A stretch of DNA of 64,000 nucleotides from Periweissella fabaria (GCF_918814575.1 NZ_CAKKNS010000002.1:124001-188000); one strand, 5' to 3'. Positions 27,206-36,456 are shown, counted from the stretch's first letter. Translations and numbers: made by a program. Notes: generated by a model not told the origin, from the letters alone.

Positions 27206-27897
27206 TGTTAAGATTAATAATTTCTGGTTTTAATGGCAAAATGGGGGTCGAAGCTGTTAAAATGGTGACTGAATGTTCAGATTTTGAGCTTGTTGGTGGT
27301 TATTCACCCCGTGGGAAAGCGACTGATTTGAATGTCCCAGTATTTACAGAATTGGCAGCAATTCCTAATCGCTTCGCTGATGTTTGGCTTGATTTATCTG
27401 TTCCAAGTGCGGTTTTTGCTAATGCCCAAGCTGCTCTGCAAAAAGGTATGCGGCCGTTAATTGGTACCACTGGCTTGACACCTGAACAGATTACGGAATT
27501 ACAATCCTTAGCCCAAGCCCACAAGCTAGGGGGGCTAATTGTACCTAATTTTAGTGTTGCAGCGGTCTTGATGATTCAATTAGCGCAACAAGCGGCGCAA
27601 TACTTACCGGATGTTGAAATAATTGAAATGCATAACATTAAAAAAGTTGATGCACCTTCAGGGACTGCTAAATATACTGCTAGCAAAATTAAGCCCGAAG
27701 GCAACGTCCCAATTCATTCAGTTCGTTTACCTGGTTTGGTCGCACATCAAGAAATTTTATTTGGTGGGACCGGTGAAATGTTAACAATTCGACATGATTC
27801 ATTTAATCGCGAATCATTCATGCCAGGGGTTAAATTAGCATTACAAAAAATTTCGACCCTTGATCAATTAGTTATTGGCTTAGAAAATATTCTATAA
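27205..27897 (+). CDS. dapB: 4-hydroxy-tetrahydrodipicolinate reductase, compact form
   Basis: 230-residue NAD(P)H-dependent reductase of the DAP pathway. Rossmann motif GFNGKMG at residues 8-14, GTTGLT, PNFSVAAVLM, and the catalytic segment EMHNIKKVDAPSGTA near 143, then HSVRLPGLVAHQEILFGG and IRHDSFNRESF. It is some 35 residues shorter than E. coli or Bacillus DapB. Most of the loss falls between the DAPSGTA and HSVRLPG blocks, where the others carry a loop of about 24 more residues. In the usual His-His pair the second His is Asn here. Full catalytic set otherwise present, so I take it as functional. Confidence 0.94.
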   Translation: MLRLIISGFNGKMGVEAVKMVTECSDFELVGGYSPRGKATDLNVPVFTELAAIPNRFADVWLDLSVPSAVFANAQAALQKGMRPLIGTTGLTPEQITELQSLAQAHKLGGLIVPNFSVAAVLMIQLAQQAAQYLPDVEIIEMHNIKKVDAPSGTAKYTASKIKPEGNVPIHSVRLPGLVAHQEILFGGTGEMLTIRHDSFNRESFMPGVKLALQKISTLDQLVIGLENIL

Positions 27898-27913
27898 GTG
27901 AGGTGGCGTTACG

Positions 27914-28832
27914 ATGCCCGAAATTTCAGCAACTCTTTTGAACCGAATTAATCCTATCATGGATACGTTAAAACCCGCCGCAATTCGTGCTTTTGATGCT
28001 CAAGTTTCTGATGTTCCTGGGATTATTAAATTAACCATTGGTGAACCTGATTTTGATGCACCCGCTAAAATTAAAGCTGCCGCAGTTGCTTCAATTAAAA
28101 ATAATGAGTCACATTATGGTAAAACTCGAGGATCGTTGGCACTTAGACAAGCAATAAGTGATTTTTTACGGCGTAAATATGAGCTTGATTATAGTGCTGA
28201 TAGCGAAATAATTGTTACCGTAGGAGCGATGGAAGCGCTAGAAACATCATTACGGACAATTTTAAAACCCGGAGACGAAGTTATTGTACCAACTCCAGGT
28301 TATCCGATGTACCTATCAATTTTGAAAAGCTTAGGGGCGGTACCAATTTGTGTTAATACAGCCGTTAATGGCTTTAAGTTAACACCACAACAGTTGGCTG
28401 ATGAGTTATATCATCACAATGCTAAAGCAATTATTTTTAATTTTCCTTCAAATCCAACTGGAGTTACTTATACCGCTAAAGAGTTAGCTGAATTGGCAGC
28501 AGTAATGCAACAACATGATATATTCGTCTTGGCTGATGAAATTTATAGTGAATTTACGTATGCAGATCACCATGTTTCCTTAGCAAAGTACTTACCAAAT
28601 CAAACAATTTTAGTAAGCGGTGCCTCAAAAGCATATGCGATGACCGGCTACCGGGTTGGCTTTGTATCTGCTCCAGCACCCTTAATTAATGAAATAACTA
28701 AATTTCACCAGTATACGGTGACCACCCATATTAATAGCTCAATGGCCGCAGCAACCGTGGCGTTTAACGAATGTGATGCCGCAATTAGCCTTGGCGATTG
28801 AAAGGCTGCAAGCTTTCTTAGCGACTAATTAA
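27914..28832 (+). pseudogene. Broken aminotransferase copy with internal deletion
   Basis: N-terminal 290 codons read as a class I aminotransferase almost parallel to the intact gene that follows at 28865, including the PLP lysine (Lys239 in [13 protein letters not shown]). The frame then leaves the family at NECD and stops at 28801. In the +1 frame directly after (from 28788) the sequence reads ALAIERLQAFLATN and stop, which matches the final helix of the family ([10 protein letters not shown] in the intact copy). So about 85-90 codons, covering most of the C-terminal small domain, have been lost with a frameshift. The product should be inactive. The gene start has GTGAGGTGG upstream and is 16 bases after dapB. 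Confidence 0.88.
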
Positions 28833-28864
28833 ACTTATATTGAGTACATGAAGAGGTAAATAAA

Positions 28865-30076
28865 ATGCCAGTTATTACAAATGATTTATTAAAAAAAATC
28901 AATCCAGTAATGGATCAATTACAACCAGGCTCAATTCGCGCATTTGATGAACAAGTTTCTGAGATTGAGGACATTATTAAATTAACGTTAGGGGAACCTG
29001 ATTTTGATGCACCAGAAAAAGTAAAAGCAGCAGCAATTGCCTCAGTTGAAAATAATGAATCCCATTATGCTAAGACGCCTGGAAATATTGCCCTCCGTGA
29101 AGCAATGGCAGCTTTTTTGAGCCGTAAGTATGACTTGAACTATGAGCCAGCGACCGAAATTTTAGTAACCTTAGGTGCGACGGAAGCTATTCAAATTTCA
29201 TTAGCGACTATTTTGGAACCTGGCGATGAGGTAATTATTCCAACACCAACTTTTCCATTATATGAGTCTGATGTAATTAGTTTAGGTGGGGTACCGGTAT
29301 TTGTTAATACACAACCTGATGGCTTTGTCTTAACCCCAGAACGGTTAGCAGCAACATTGGCAGATCACCCAACTGCAAAGTGCTTAGTGTTTAACTATCC
29401 TTCAAATCCAACGGGAGTTACATATACGGCTACCCAGTTAGAAGCGTTAGCAAATATCATTAAACAGTATGATGTTTTTGTGATGTCAGACGAAATTTAT
29501 AGTGAACTTACTTATACGCAGCAACATGTATCAATGGCACAATACTTACCTGAACAAACCATTTTAATCAGTGGCGCTTCTAAAGCGTATGCTATGACTG
29601 GCTATCGAATTGGTTTGTTAGCTGCGCCGGCTGCCTTGGTTAAACACATTACTAAATTACACCAGTACGCAGTAACAACACATGTTAATAGTGCCATGGC
29701 AGCGGCTACGGTGGCCTTTAATGAGTGTGATGATGAAATCGCCGTGATGCGTGATGCCTATCAGACTAGGCGTGAAATGTTAGTGCATGCCTTTACTGAT
29801 ATGGGGCTAACAGTGGCTAGTCCAGATGGGGCCTTTTACTTATTTATTAAAATTCCAGCTGCTTTTGGGGATGATGACTTCAAATTTGCGGTTACTTTGG
29901 CTCAAGAAGCTAAAGTTGCTTTAATTCCGGGTAGTAGTTTTGGCCCGGGAGGTCAAGGATATGTCCGCTTATCATATGCTGCAAGTGAGGCTAAGTTAAA
30001 TACAGCTGTTGAGCGGATTCGAATTTATTTAGAGGGGATGAAAAAGCGTGAAGGAGAGCAATATGCGAGAATATAA
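28865..30076 (+). CDS. patA: Class I aminotransferase, probable N-acetyl-LL-DAP aminotransferase
   Basis: 403-residue PLP aminotransferase. PLP lysine Lys240 in [13 protein letters not shown]; other family blocks: [10 protein letters not shown] near residue 40, [25 protein letters not shown], and [17 protein letters not shown] at the C-terminus. In the acetyl pathway PatA transfers an amino group to N-acetyl-2-amino-6-oxopimelate; its place between dapB and asd fits this. General aspartate aminotransferase activity is possible too. It is the intact twin of the broken copy just upstream. GAAGAGG upstream supports the ATG. Confidence 0.92.
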   Translation: MPVITNDLLKKINPVMDQLQPGSIRAFDEQVSEIEDIIKLTLGEPDFDAPEKVKAAAIASVENNESHYAKTPGNIALREAMAAFLSRKYDLNYEPATEILVTLGATEAIQISLATILEPGDEVIIPTPTFPLYESDVISLGGVPVFVNTQPDGFVLTPERLAATLADHPTAKCLVFNYPSNPTGVTYTATQLEALANIIKQYDVFVMSDEIYSELTYTQQHVSMAQYLPEQTILISGASKAYAMTGYRIGLLAAPAALVKHITKLHQYAVTTHVNSAMAAATVAFNECDDEIAVMRDAYQTRREMLVHAFTDMGLTVASPDGAFYLFIKIPAAFGDDDFKFAVTLAQEAKVALIPGSSFGPGGQGYVRLSYAASEAKLNTAVERIRIYLEGMKKREGEQYARI

Positions 30077-31127
30077 TGTAGCAATTTTAGGAGCAACTGG
30101 TGCCGTTGGTAATCGAATGATTGTTCAATTGGCGCAATCAAGTATTCCAGTTAAGAGTATTAAGCTCTTGGCTTCGAAACGGTCAGCGGGTAAAACTTTG
30201 ATTTTTCGGGATCAAGCGGTAGTCATTGAAGAAGCAACTCCGGATAGTTTTAACGGCGTTGATTTAGTATTTGCTTCAGCAGGAGGTAGTATTTCACGTC
30301 AATTATTACCAGAAGCAGTTAAACGTGGTGCAGTGTGTGTTGATAATTCAAGTGCCTTTCGGATGGATCCAACGGTACCTTTAGTTGTGCCAGAAGTTAA
30401 TTCTAATGACTTAGCAAAGCATCAGGGAATTATTGCAAATCCAAATTGTTCAACAATTCAAATGGTAGTTGCTTTGAACCCTATTTATCGGCAATATGGA
30501 TTGAAACGAGTTATTGTTTCAACGTATCAAGCGGCAGGTGGTGCCGGTCAGAGTGCTTTAGATGAATTGAATAACCAAAGTCAAGCGATTTTAAATGGCA
30601 AAACGCCAGTGGCTAATATTTTGCCAGTCAAAAGTGCCGCTAAACATTATCCGTTAGCATTTAACTTAATTCCTCAAATTGATGTCTTTGATGACCAAGA
30701 TTATACATATGAAGAATGGAAAATGACGCATGAAACAAAGAAAATTTTGTTAGGTGATCCAGAAACTAGTGCGTTAGCAGTTAGTGCGACATGTGTCCGG
30801 GTACCGGTGCCAATCGGCCATGGGGAATCAGTATATTTTGAAACACAAGATACTAATGTCACACCGGCTGAATTAAAAGCATTATTGGCAAGTGCGCCAG
30901 GGGTTGTCTTGCAAGATAATCCAGCCCAACAAATTTATCCAATGCCGATAAATGCCGTTGGTCAACAAGAAACCTATGTTGGGCGGATACGTGCTGATTT
31001 AGATCAACCAGGTGGTTTTCATGCGTGGGTTGTGGCTGACAACCTTCTAAAAGGGGCAGCTTGGAACGCTATTCAAATTGGGGAATGTTTGGTTGAACAA
31101 GATTTAGTTCATGCAGCAATTAACTAG
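30063..31127 (+). CDS. asd: Aspartate-semialdehyde dehydrogenase
   Basis: 354-residue NADPH enzyme that makes aspartate semialdehyde from aspartyl phosphate. GATGAVG nucleotide motif (10-16), [15 protein letters not shown], catalytic Cys129 in NPNCSTIQ, and the histidine in PIGHGESV. Start 30063 has AAGGAG six bases upstream and overlaps the aminotransferase end by 14 bases; a GTG at 30048 would remove that site. Last gene of the riboswitch operon, supplying DapA substrate with the separate LysC. Confidence 0.97.
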   Translation: MREYNVAILGATGAVGNRMIVQLAQSSIPVKSIKLLASKRSAGKTLIFRDQAVVIEEATPDSFNGVDLVFASAGGSISRQLLPEAVKRGAVCVDNSSAFRMDPTVPLVVPEVNSNDLAKHQGIIANPNCSTIQMVVALNPIYRQYGLKRVIVSTYQAAGGAGQSALDELNNQSQAILNGKTPVANILPVKSAAKHYPLAFNLIPQIDVFDDQDYTYEEWKMTHETKKILLGDPETSALAVSATCVRVPVPIGHGESVYFETQDTNVTPAELKALLASAPGVVLQDNPAQQIYPMPINAVGQQETYVGRIRADLDQPGGFHAWVVADNLLKGAAWNAIQIGECLVEQDLVHAAIN

Positions 31128-31143
31128 TGTCAAGAAGTTTCAC

Positions 31144-31172
31144 TTGTCAATCAGTCAAGGCTATGATAAGAT
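31144..31172 (+). promoter_or_regulatory. Promoter and leader of rplS
   Basis: TTGTCA (31144-31149), 17-base spacer, TAAGAT (31167-31172). It gives a leader of about 80 bases before the rplS ATG, in which an L19 autoregulatory element might lie; I could not verify its fold. Confidence 0.6.
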
Positions 31173-31256
31173 AGTCGTTGGCTATTAAGTCGATAAATTA
31201 ACGATGTTGCGCTGCCGAATATGAGGTAATCAATGTCGAAACAGGAGAAATTTATT

Positions 31257-31610
31257 ATGAAGCAAAACCAATTGCTAGAATTGATCACTAAAGACCAATT
31301 ACGTACAGATATTCCAGAATTCCGCGCCGGTGATAACGTCCGCGTTCACGCTCGTATCGTTGAAGGTACTCGCGAACGTATCCAACTTTTCGAAGGTGTT
31401 GTTATCAAGCGTAAGGGTACTGGTATCCAAGCTACTTACACTGTTCGTAAGATTTCTAACGGTGTTGGTGTGGAACGTACTTTCCCATTACACTCACCAC
31501 GTGTAGACAAGATTGAAGTTACTCGCTTCGGTCGCGTACGTCGTGCTAAGTTGTACTACTTACGTGCATTGCACGGTAAGGCTGCCCGTATTAAGGAAGC
31601 CCGTCGCTAA
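31257..31610 (+). CDS. rplS: 50S ribosomal protein L19
   Basis: 117-residue ribosomal protein at the 30S-50S interface. Typical sequence: [39 protein letters not shown], and the basic C-terminus [19 protein letters not shown]. The start 31257 is chosen from AGGAGA eight bases upstream; the longer frame to 31233 adds residues absent from L19. Codon use is visibly that of a highly expressed gene (CGT/CGC arginine, AAG lysine). It has its own promoter because it is separated from trmD. Confidence 0.98.
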   Translation: MKQNQLLELITKDQLRTDIPEFRAGDNVRVHARIVEGTRERIQLFEGVVIKRKGTGIQATYTVRKISNGVGVERTFPLHSPRVDKIEVTRFGRVRRAKLYYLRALHGKAARIKEARR

Positions 31611-31649
31611 GATGTACTTTAGACAAGCTAGGTTCCCTAGTTGTCTGGA

Positions 31650-31684
31650 AAAAGAGATGAACTCAGGTTCATCTCTTTTTTTGT
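31650..31684 (+). terminator. Terminator after rplS
   Basis: Stem AAAAGAGATGAAC / GTTCATCTCTTTT plus T-run. A second hairpin, AGACAAGCTAGG / CCTAGTTGTCT at 31621-31646, lies directly before it, so the mRNA 3' end has two stems. Confidence 0.92.
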
Positions 31685-31863
31685 GCTTAAAAGCATCAAT
31701 TAGCTTAAATGGTGATATAACGAAGTTGAAATTGATGTAGATTAAAATTTGATGTATCATTAATTAAAATAAACTAATTAATGCTATTGCAATTAAGATA
31801 CGAGCATTGACACGCCGATGCCTAAGTAAAATTGTAATAATGCAGAAAAGGACAAGGTTAATT

Positions 31864-32979
31864 ATGGCAATAAATATCCGGGCAACTCATTTGGAAATTT
31901 CAAGACGCGCATTGGCTCAAAATATTACTTATGTTCGTGAAGTTAGTGGTGCCAAAAAAATATTTTTTGCTGTTAAAAGTAATGCTTATGGTCATGGCCT
32001 TGACGTAGTTGCACCAACCGCTTTAGCCCTCGGCGTTGATGGATTAGCCGTAGCAATTGCTGAAGAGGCATTACATCTACGTTCTTTGGGAATTACTGCT
32101 CCAATTCTAATTTTAGGTCATACTGATTCCAATTATGCGTATTTATGTGCAGAAGCTGAAATCATTACGACGGTACCTTCGTTGGCATGGTTAGAAGCAG
32201 CCCAACCACAACTTGAAGCACATAACCAAAAATTATTGGTTTCACTGGCCATCGATACTGGTATGAATCGAATTGGGATACGAACAAAAGAGGAATTGTT
32301 AGCGGCAATTGAATATATTAATACTCATAGTGCTAACTTTGAGTGGTATGGTTTAATGACGCACTTTGCGACGGCTGATGTTCCTGAAACTAGTTATTTT
32401 CACAAGCAGTTAAACCGTTGGCATGCAATCGTTGATGATTTACCTAAGTTACCGCCGATGGTTCATGTTGCTAATTCTGGTGCTACATTATATCATCATA
32501 CGGAAGTACCGACCGAATATGTTCGTGTTGGTTCATTATTGTACGGTTGGGAACCTTCAGGGAAAATACTTACTGATGGTCATAATTTACAACCAATTGG
32601 GGGTCTTTATTCAGCACTGAGCTTTGTGAAAGAAATTCCGGCTGGTGAAGGTATTAGCTATGGGCATACTTATATTTCAGCGACTAATGAGTGGATTGGA
32701 ACTATTCCAATCGGCTACGGTGATGGTTTGCCCATTCAATTACAAGGTTTTGAAGTGTTAGTTGGTGAAGAACGGTGTCCGATTGTCGGTGAAATCGCAA
32801 TGGATCAATTGATGGTACGCTTACCAAAAGAAATGCCAGTCGGAACAAAAGTCACCTTTATTGGGCAGACTGCAACTGATAGTATTGATATTTGGGAAAT
32901 TGCCCATTATTGTAAACTCGAGCCATGGAATTTTATGAATTTACTAACAAGTCGTGTTCCACGGGTATTGGTTGATTAG
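31864..32979 (+). CDS. alr: Alanine racemase, second copy
   Basis: 371-residue PLP racemase. PLP lysine in AVKSNAYGHG, catalytic tyrosine in GISYGHTY, and MDQLMVRLP block. It is clearly similar along the whole length to the operon copy at 21959, with shared oddities such as YGWEPSGK and the C-terminal PWxF and RVPRVLVD. Start 31864 (MAINIR) has ACAAGG upstream and fits the family; the longer frame from 31807 has none. TTGACA occurs at 31807-31812, part of a possible promoter. Outside the riboswitch, so more likely the housekeeping Alr. Confidence 0.94.
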   Translation: MAINIRATHLEISRRALAQNITYVREVSGAKKIFFAVKSNAYGHGLDVVAPTALALGVDGLAVAIAEEALHLRSLGITAPILILGHTDSNYAYLCAEAEIITTVPSLAWLEAAQPQLEAHNQKLLVSLAIDTGMNRIGIRTKEELLAAIEYINTHSANFEWYGLMTHFATADVPETSYFHKQLNRWHAIVDDLPKLPPMVHVANSGATLYHHTEVPTEYVRVGSLLYGWEPSGKILTDGHNLQPIGGLYSALSFVKEIPAGEGISYGHTYISATNEWIGTIPIGYGDGLPIQLQGFEVLVGEERCPIVGEIAMDQLMVRLPKEMPVGTKVTFIGQTATDSIDIWEIAHYCKLEPWNFMNLLTSRVPRVLVD

Positions 32980-33041
32980 AGTTCTGACGAAAATAATGGT
33001 AAAATAACCAAATATTATTAAATTTGTGAGGATTTCTTTAT

Positions 33042-33716
33042 ATGTACAAGGCACTATTATTTGATTTAGATGATACATTATTAGACTTTAAGGCAGCAGA
33101 AGACTTTGCATTTAAACAATTAATGCAAGAATCCAACGTACCATATACCCAACAACTTTTTGTACAGTATGATGAAATTAATCAACAACTGTGGCGGCAA
33201 TTAGAACGCCAAGAGATTACGAAACAATATTTATTAGATCAACGTTTTACACGTTTTTTTGCAGCCCTTGGTTATGATAATCTGGATGGGATTGCTGCTG
33301 AAAGACGTTTTCGCCAATTGTTAGGTGAAGGAGCATTTTTGATGCCGAATGCTAAAGAAACCTTAACAGTGTTAAAACATGCCGGTTATCAACTATATAC
33401 AGCATCAAATGGGGTTTACCAAACTCAAATTCGGCGGATGCAAGCGACCCAAATTTTAGATTTTTTTGATGGCCATTTTATTTCTGAAACCGTTGGCTAT
33501 GAGAAACCCAATGTTAAGTTTTTTGAGTATATTTTGAATGAATTAAAGATCACCAAGCAGGATGTTTTAATGATTGGGGACGGACTTAATTCAGATATTA
33601 AAGGTGCTTTGGCAAGTGATATTGATTGTGTGTATTATGACTATGCCAACCGCCAACAAGCCAATGATGCGCAATATACGGTTACTGATTTACTTGATTT
33701 ACCATCAGTATTTTAG
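33042..33716 (+). CDS. HAD-family nucleotidase, YjjG-like
   Basis: 224-residue HAD hydrolase. Motif I is DLDDTLLDF with Asp8 and Asp10, motif II Ser/Thr in TASNGV, motif III Lys in KPN, motif IV GDGLNSDIKGA; helical cap after motif I. The subclass resembles noncanonical pyrimidine nucleotidase YjjG, which cleans modified nucleotides. GTGAGG lies before the ATG. Single gene after alr; no evident regulator. Confidence 0.9.
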   Translation: MYKALLFDLDDTLLDFKAAEDFAFKQLMQESNVPYTQQLFVQYDEINQQLWRQLERQEITKQYLLDQRFTRFFAALGYDNLDGIAAERRFRQLLGEGAFLMPNAKETLTVLKHAGYQLYTASNGVYQTQIRRMQATQILDFFDGHFISETVGYEKPNVKFFEYILNELKITKQDVLMIGDGLNSDIKGALASDIDCVYYDYANRQQANDAQYTVTDLLDLPSVF

Positions 33717-33739
33717 GGCGTTAACTTTTTTATTGCTAT

Positions 33740-33769
33740 TTGAATTTAGGTTGGTTCCTTTGTTAGAAT
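33740..33769 (+). promoter_or_regulatory. Promoter of the PfpI-like gene
   Basis: TTGAAT (33740-33745), 18-base spacer, TAGAAT (33764-33769). Confidence 0.6.
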
Positions 33770-33820
33770 AAGGGTGTCGCAAAAGATTATCACAACGGAA
33801 ATAACTGGAGGATATATTTT

Positions 33821-34336
33821 ATGGCTAAAATTATTGCAATTGCAACCGATGATTTTGAAGATAGCGAGTTAATATCACCCAAGGAAGCCTTAGAAAATGT
33901 TGGTCATACAGTGGATGTTGTTGAACATACTGCTAAAAAAATAATTACCGGTAAGCATGGTACAGAAGTGATTACAACCAAAGGAATTGACGACGCTAAG
34001 TTAGCTGATTACGATGCTTTACTGATTCCAGGCGGCTTTTCACCCGATAAATTACGTATTGACGAGCGTTATGTGAACTTAACTAGAGCATTTTTAGAAA
34101 GTGATAAACCTGTTTTTACAATTTGCCATGGTCCACAGCTTTTTATTCAAACGGGAATTACCGATCAGTTAACTTTAACGGCTTATCAATCAGTTCAACC
34201 GGACTTAAAATATGCGGGGGCGAATGTTAAGGATGCGCAAGTTGTTATTGATGATGAGCATCAATTGATTTCAAGCCGGACTCCTAAAGATTTACCGGCT
34301 TTCAATGCGGCAATTATCAAGGCGTTGGCGAAGTAA
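33821..34336 (+). CDS. DJ-1/PfpI family protein
   Basis: 171-residue protein of the DJ-1/PfpI (YhbO/YraA-like) subgroup. Nucleophile elbow Cys102 in FTICHGPQLF, Asp/Glu in DDFEDSEL near the N-terminus matching the conserved acidic residue, and ALLIPGGFSPDKLR. Such proteins act as glyoxalase III-type or protein deglycase and stress protectants; protease activity is not well supported. GGAGG lies nine bases upstream. Has own promoter and weak terminator, so stand-alone. Confidence 0.92.
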   Translation: MAKIIAIATDDFEDSELISPKEALENVGHTVDVVEHTAKKIITGKHGTEVITTKGIDDAKLADYDALLIPGGFSPDKLRIDERYVNLTRAFLESDKPVFTICHGPQLFIQTGITDQLTLTAYQSVQPDLKYAGANVKDAQVVIDDEHQLISSRTPKDLPAFNAAIIKALAK

Positions 34337-34361
34337 AAAGAATTATGTTAATAAGTGAGTT

Positions 34362-34395
34362 GACACCGTATGATATTTCGTACGGTGTCTTAATC
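34362..34395 (+). terminator. Probable terminator after the PfpI-like gene
   Basis: 9-bp stem GACACCGTA (34362-34370) / TACGGTGTC (34381-34389), then TTAATCTTT, a poor T-tract. Confidence 0.6.
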
Positions 34396-34433
34396 TTTAG
34401 AATGTTACGAGCAAAAATAAGAGGAGTATCTAA

Positions 34434-34658
34434 ATGGCTGAATTAAAGTATGAAATCACAGAAAAAATAGCAACATTATCCACGAATGCCAAGGGTTGGA
34501 GCCTAGAGTTAAATAAAGTTTCTTGGAATGAACGTGAACCTAAATTTGATTTGCGGACGTGGGATGCTGATCATACTAAAATGGGTAAAGGAATTACGTT
34601 TAATGAAGCCGAAGCACGGGAATTATTTACGGGCTTAGGGAAGTTTTTAGAACAATAA
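34434..34658 (+). CDS. YdbC/PC4-like single-stranded DNA-binding protein
   Basis: 74 residues of the YdbC family, a bacterial homolog of the PC4 transcription coactivator fold that binds single-stranded DNA as a dimer. The pattern is clear: start MAELKYEITEKIATLS, middle GWSLELNKVSWNEREPKFDLR, and end KMGKGITFNEAE. GAGGAG precedes the ATG by nine bases. Monocistronic with terminators on both sides. Cellular role is not established, but it may assist repair or transcription. Confidence 0.9.
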   Translation: MAELKYEITEKIATLSTNAKGWSLELNKVSWNEREPKFDLRTWDADHTKMGKGITFNEAEARELFTGLGKFLEQ

Positions 34659-34667
34659 GCCAAATAA

Positions 34668-34707
34668 GAAAGCACCCTAGAAAATATAATTTTCTAGGGT
34701 GCTTTTG
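34668..34707 (+). terminator. Bidirectional terminator after ydbC-like gene
   Basis: Stem AAGCACCCTAGAAAAT / ATTTTCTAGGGTGCTT with T-run; also serves the convergent gene ending at 34734. Confidence 0.93.
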
Positions 34708-34733
34708 TGTATTTAAATGCTTTTAATTAGTTG

Positions 34734-35780
34734 TTATTCTTCCACAGCATGATGGAGAATCGGGCCATTTTTATCGAAGCGGTGAATGTTCATAACATCC
34801 ATAAAGAAGGCAACGATTGGAACTCCGACGATTAAGCCCCAAGTACCAAGGATGTGCTCCATGATAATTAATGCTGCAAATGTAACGAAAATCGGTAATT
34901 CTGCACGTGATGACATCAATTTAGGATGTAAAACATACGCTTCAAATGCGTGCATAATGCAAATAAGGATAATCAATTCAATAGCTGTTTTGACACCCCC
35001 CATTGAAAATGCAATTAAGGTTAATGGAATACTTGAGATTAAGACCCCAGCAACAGGTACTAAGCCAAAGACAAAGACTAACATCCCAAGGACAAAGGGA
35101 CTTGGCATTCCTAAAATAGTTAAACCAATTAGCATCAAGATAGTATTGATGATGTCAATTACAAGTTGAACTTCAATGATTTGGCCCAAAATAAAAATAA
35201 ATTTACTAGTAAGTTGGTACACGATTTTGAAAAATTTAGGAAAATCAGAATGTTCGAATTGTTTACCGAATGTTTGTAACTTTGGAAAAGTAATCGTAAA
35301 GATTAAACTTAAGAAGAAAGCTAAGGCTACGCGAACGAAAACATCGCCAACAGTTGTAATTGCTGTTAAGCCATTGACTAATATTTTTTGCCAGTTAGTA
35401 CTAATTTTATCGACTAAATCAAATTTATCCATATAGGTACTAACATAATGATTAATTTGCGGATATTCACGGAGTCCTTTTATGATTGCATCATATAAAT
35501 TTTGACCTTCGCGCGCAAACACAGGAATTATGAAGGTAATGATACCGGCTAAAACTACTAGAACTAGTGCATAAAAGATGATTACCGAAAGGACGTACGG
35601 AATTCGGGTGAATTGGCAAATTTTCCGTGACGCATGAACACCAAAATATGCGAAAATCACAATTAAGAGAATGCTACTTAGAAAACCATGAATTAAAAAT
35701 AAAAAAACAATCATTACCAATAAGGTAAGGTATACTTGGGTTTGACTTTTTTTGAAAAAACGAACTAAACTATCGTACAT
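34734..35780 (-). CDS. AI-2E/YdgG family membrane permease
   Basis: 348-residue membrane protein of the AI-2 exporter-like (TqsA/PerM/UPF0118) family, about eight helices. Typical marks are two N-terminal helices (20-60), a long extracellular/amphipathic stretch (about 90-150), VQLVIDIINTILMLIGL, LGMPSPFVLGMLVFVFGLVPVAG, and EAYVLHPKLMS near the end. Members transport AI-2 or act as Na+(Li+)/H+ antiporters or osmolyte permeases, so the substrate is open. AGGAG lies upstream of the ATG. Single gene. Confidence 0.9.
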   Translation of the reverse strand: MYDSLVRFFKKSQTQVYLTLLVMIVFLFLIHGFLSSILLIVIFAYFGVHASRKICQFTRIPYVLSVIIFYALVLVVLAGIITFIIPVFAREGQNLYDAIIKGLREYPQINHYVSTYMDKFDLVDKISTNWQKILVNGLTAITTVGDVFVRVALAFFLSLIFTITFPKLQTFGKQFEHSDFPKFFKIVYQLTSKFIFILGQIIEVQLVIDIINTILMLIGLTILGMPSPFVLGMLVFVFGLVPVAGVLISSIPLTLIAFSMGGVKTAIELIILICIMHAFEAYVLHPKLMSSRAELPIFVTFAALIIMEHILGTWGLIVGVPIVAFFMDVMNIHRFDKNGPILHHAVEE

Positions 35781-35959
35781 GAAAGTTCTCCTTTAGTAGC
35801 GTTGGCGTTGTCTGCTGGTTGCAAATTAGCAAAGTTTTATTATCTAATTGTAGCGTTAAACAAACGTCATATAACAATTAGTCTATCTAAGTCGATAAGG
35901 GGTGTCAACTATAAAACGGGGCGATATCACTAATTTATTAAAATAAATTAATTTAACGA

Positions 35960-35965
35960 TATAAT
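35960..35965 (+). promoter_or_regulatory. -10 element upstream of the small-protein/ubiE operon
   Basis: TATAAT at 35960-35965 after an A/T-rich stretch; the -35 is weak. The leader to the first ATG is about 70 bases. Confidence 0.4.
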
Positions 35966-36041
35966 CACAAGAGAGATGCTTTATTATATGCGTGAACTTA
36001 TGTACAATAAGATGAATAACAACAGAGGATAGGTAAGAATT

Positions 36042-36239
36042 ATGTATCAAATTGATGATAATCAAAAACATCAAAATGTTAAGTTTGCTCAACGTAAGCA
36101 AGACGAATCAACGCGTGAACTTGGCAAGAAAACAATGAAAAAATTTGTGCGTGACTACGCTAACAAAGAAGAAATGTTAGCATTAATTGATAAATATAAT
36201 GAACGTCCAGATGTAACTCCAATTGAGGTGATTGAATAA
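36042..36239 (+). CDS. Small protein A of a tandem paralogous pair, unknown
   Basis: 65 residues, not recognised. Charged and helical, no membrane span. Residues about 25-55 (TMKKFVRDYANKEEMLALIDKYNE) are similar to the next protein (SMEYVTEFATREQMLQFIKQFNE), so the two look like an ancient tandem duplication; the shared pattern is a short helix, Y/F-A, a charged hinge, M-L, and a second helix ending in aromatic-N-E. GGATAGG lies before the ATG. Its stop overlaps the start of the next gene by one base. It heads the operon with ubiE. Confidence 0.75.
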   Translation: MYQIDDNQKHQNVKFAQRKQDESTRELGKKTMKKFVRDYANKEEMLALIDKYNERPDVTPIEVIE

Positions 36240-36442
36240 TGGCAATATCAAAGAAAAAAGCACTCCATGCCTTCAAGGCTACTCAAAAACCACAAGAAGA
36301 AGATGCCGTAACTAAATTAATGCGGGCTTCAATGGAATATGTTACTGAATTTGCAACACGTGAACAAATGCTTCAATTTATCAAACAGTTTAATGAAGCC
36401 CAAGATGAAATTATTGAAATTAAAACACCAACAGTCAAATAA
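36239..36442 (+). CDS. Small protein B of a tandem paralogous pair, unknown
   Basis: 67 residues, not recognised, soluble and charged. It starts in the stop codon of the upstream small protein (TAATG) and ends 14 bases before the ubiE start, so three genes are translated together. A basic N-terminus (MAISKKKALHAFKATQK) is followed by the helix region shared with its neighbour (about residues 26-56). No DNA-binding or catalytic motif is visible. The joint presence of both copies with ubiE suggests a linked role, which remains open. Confidence 0.75.
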   Translation: MAISKKKALHAFKATQKPQEEDAVTKLMRASMEYVTEFATREQMLQFIKQFNEAQDEIIEIKTPTVK

Positions 36443-36456
36443 AAAGGTGGCATATT

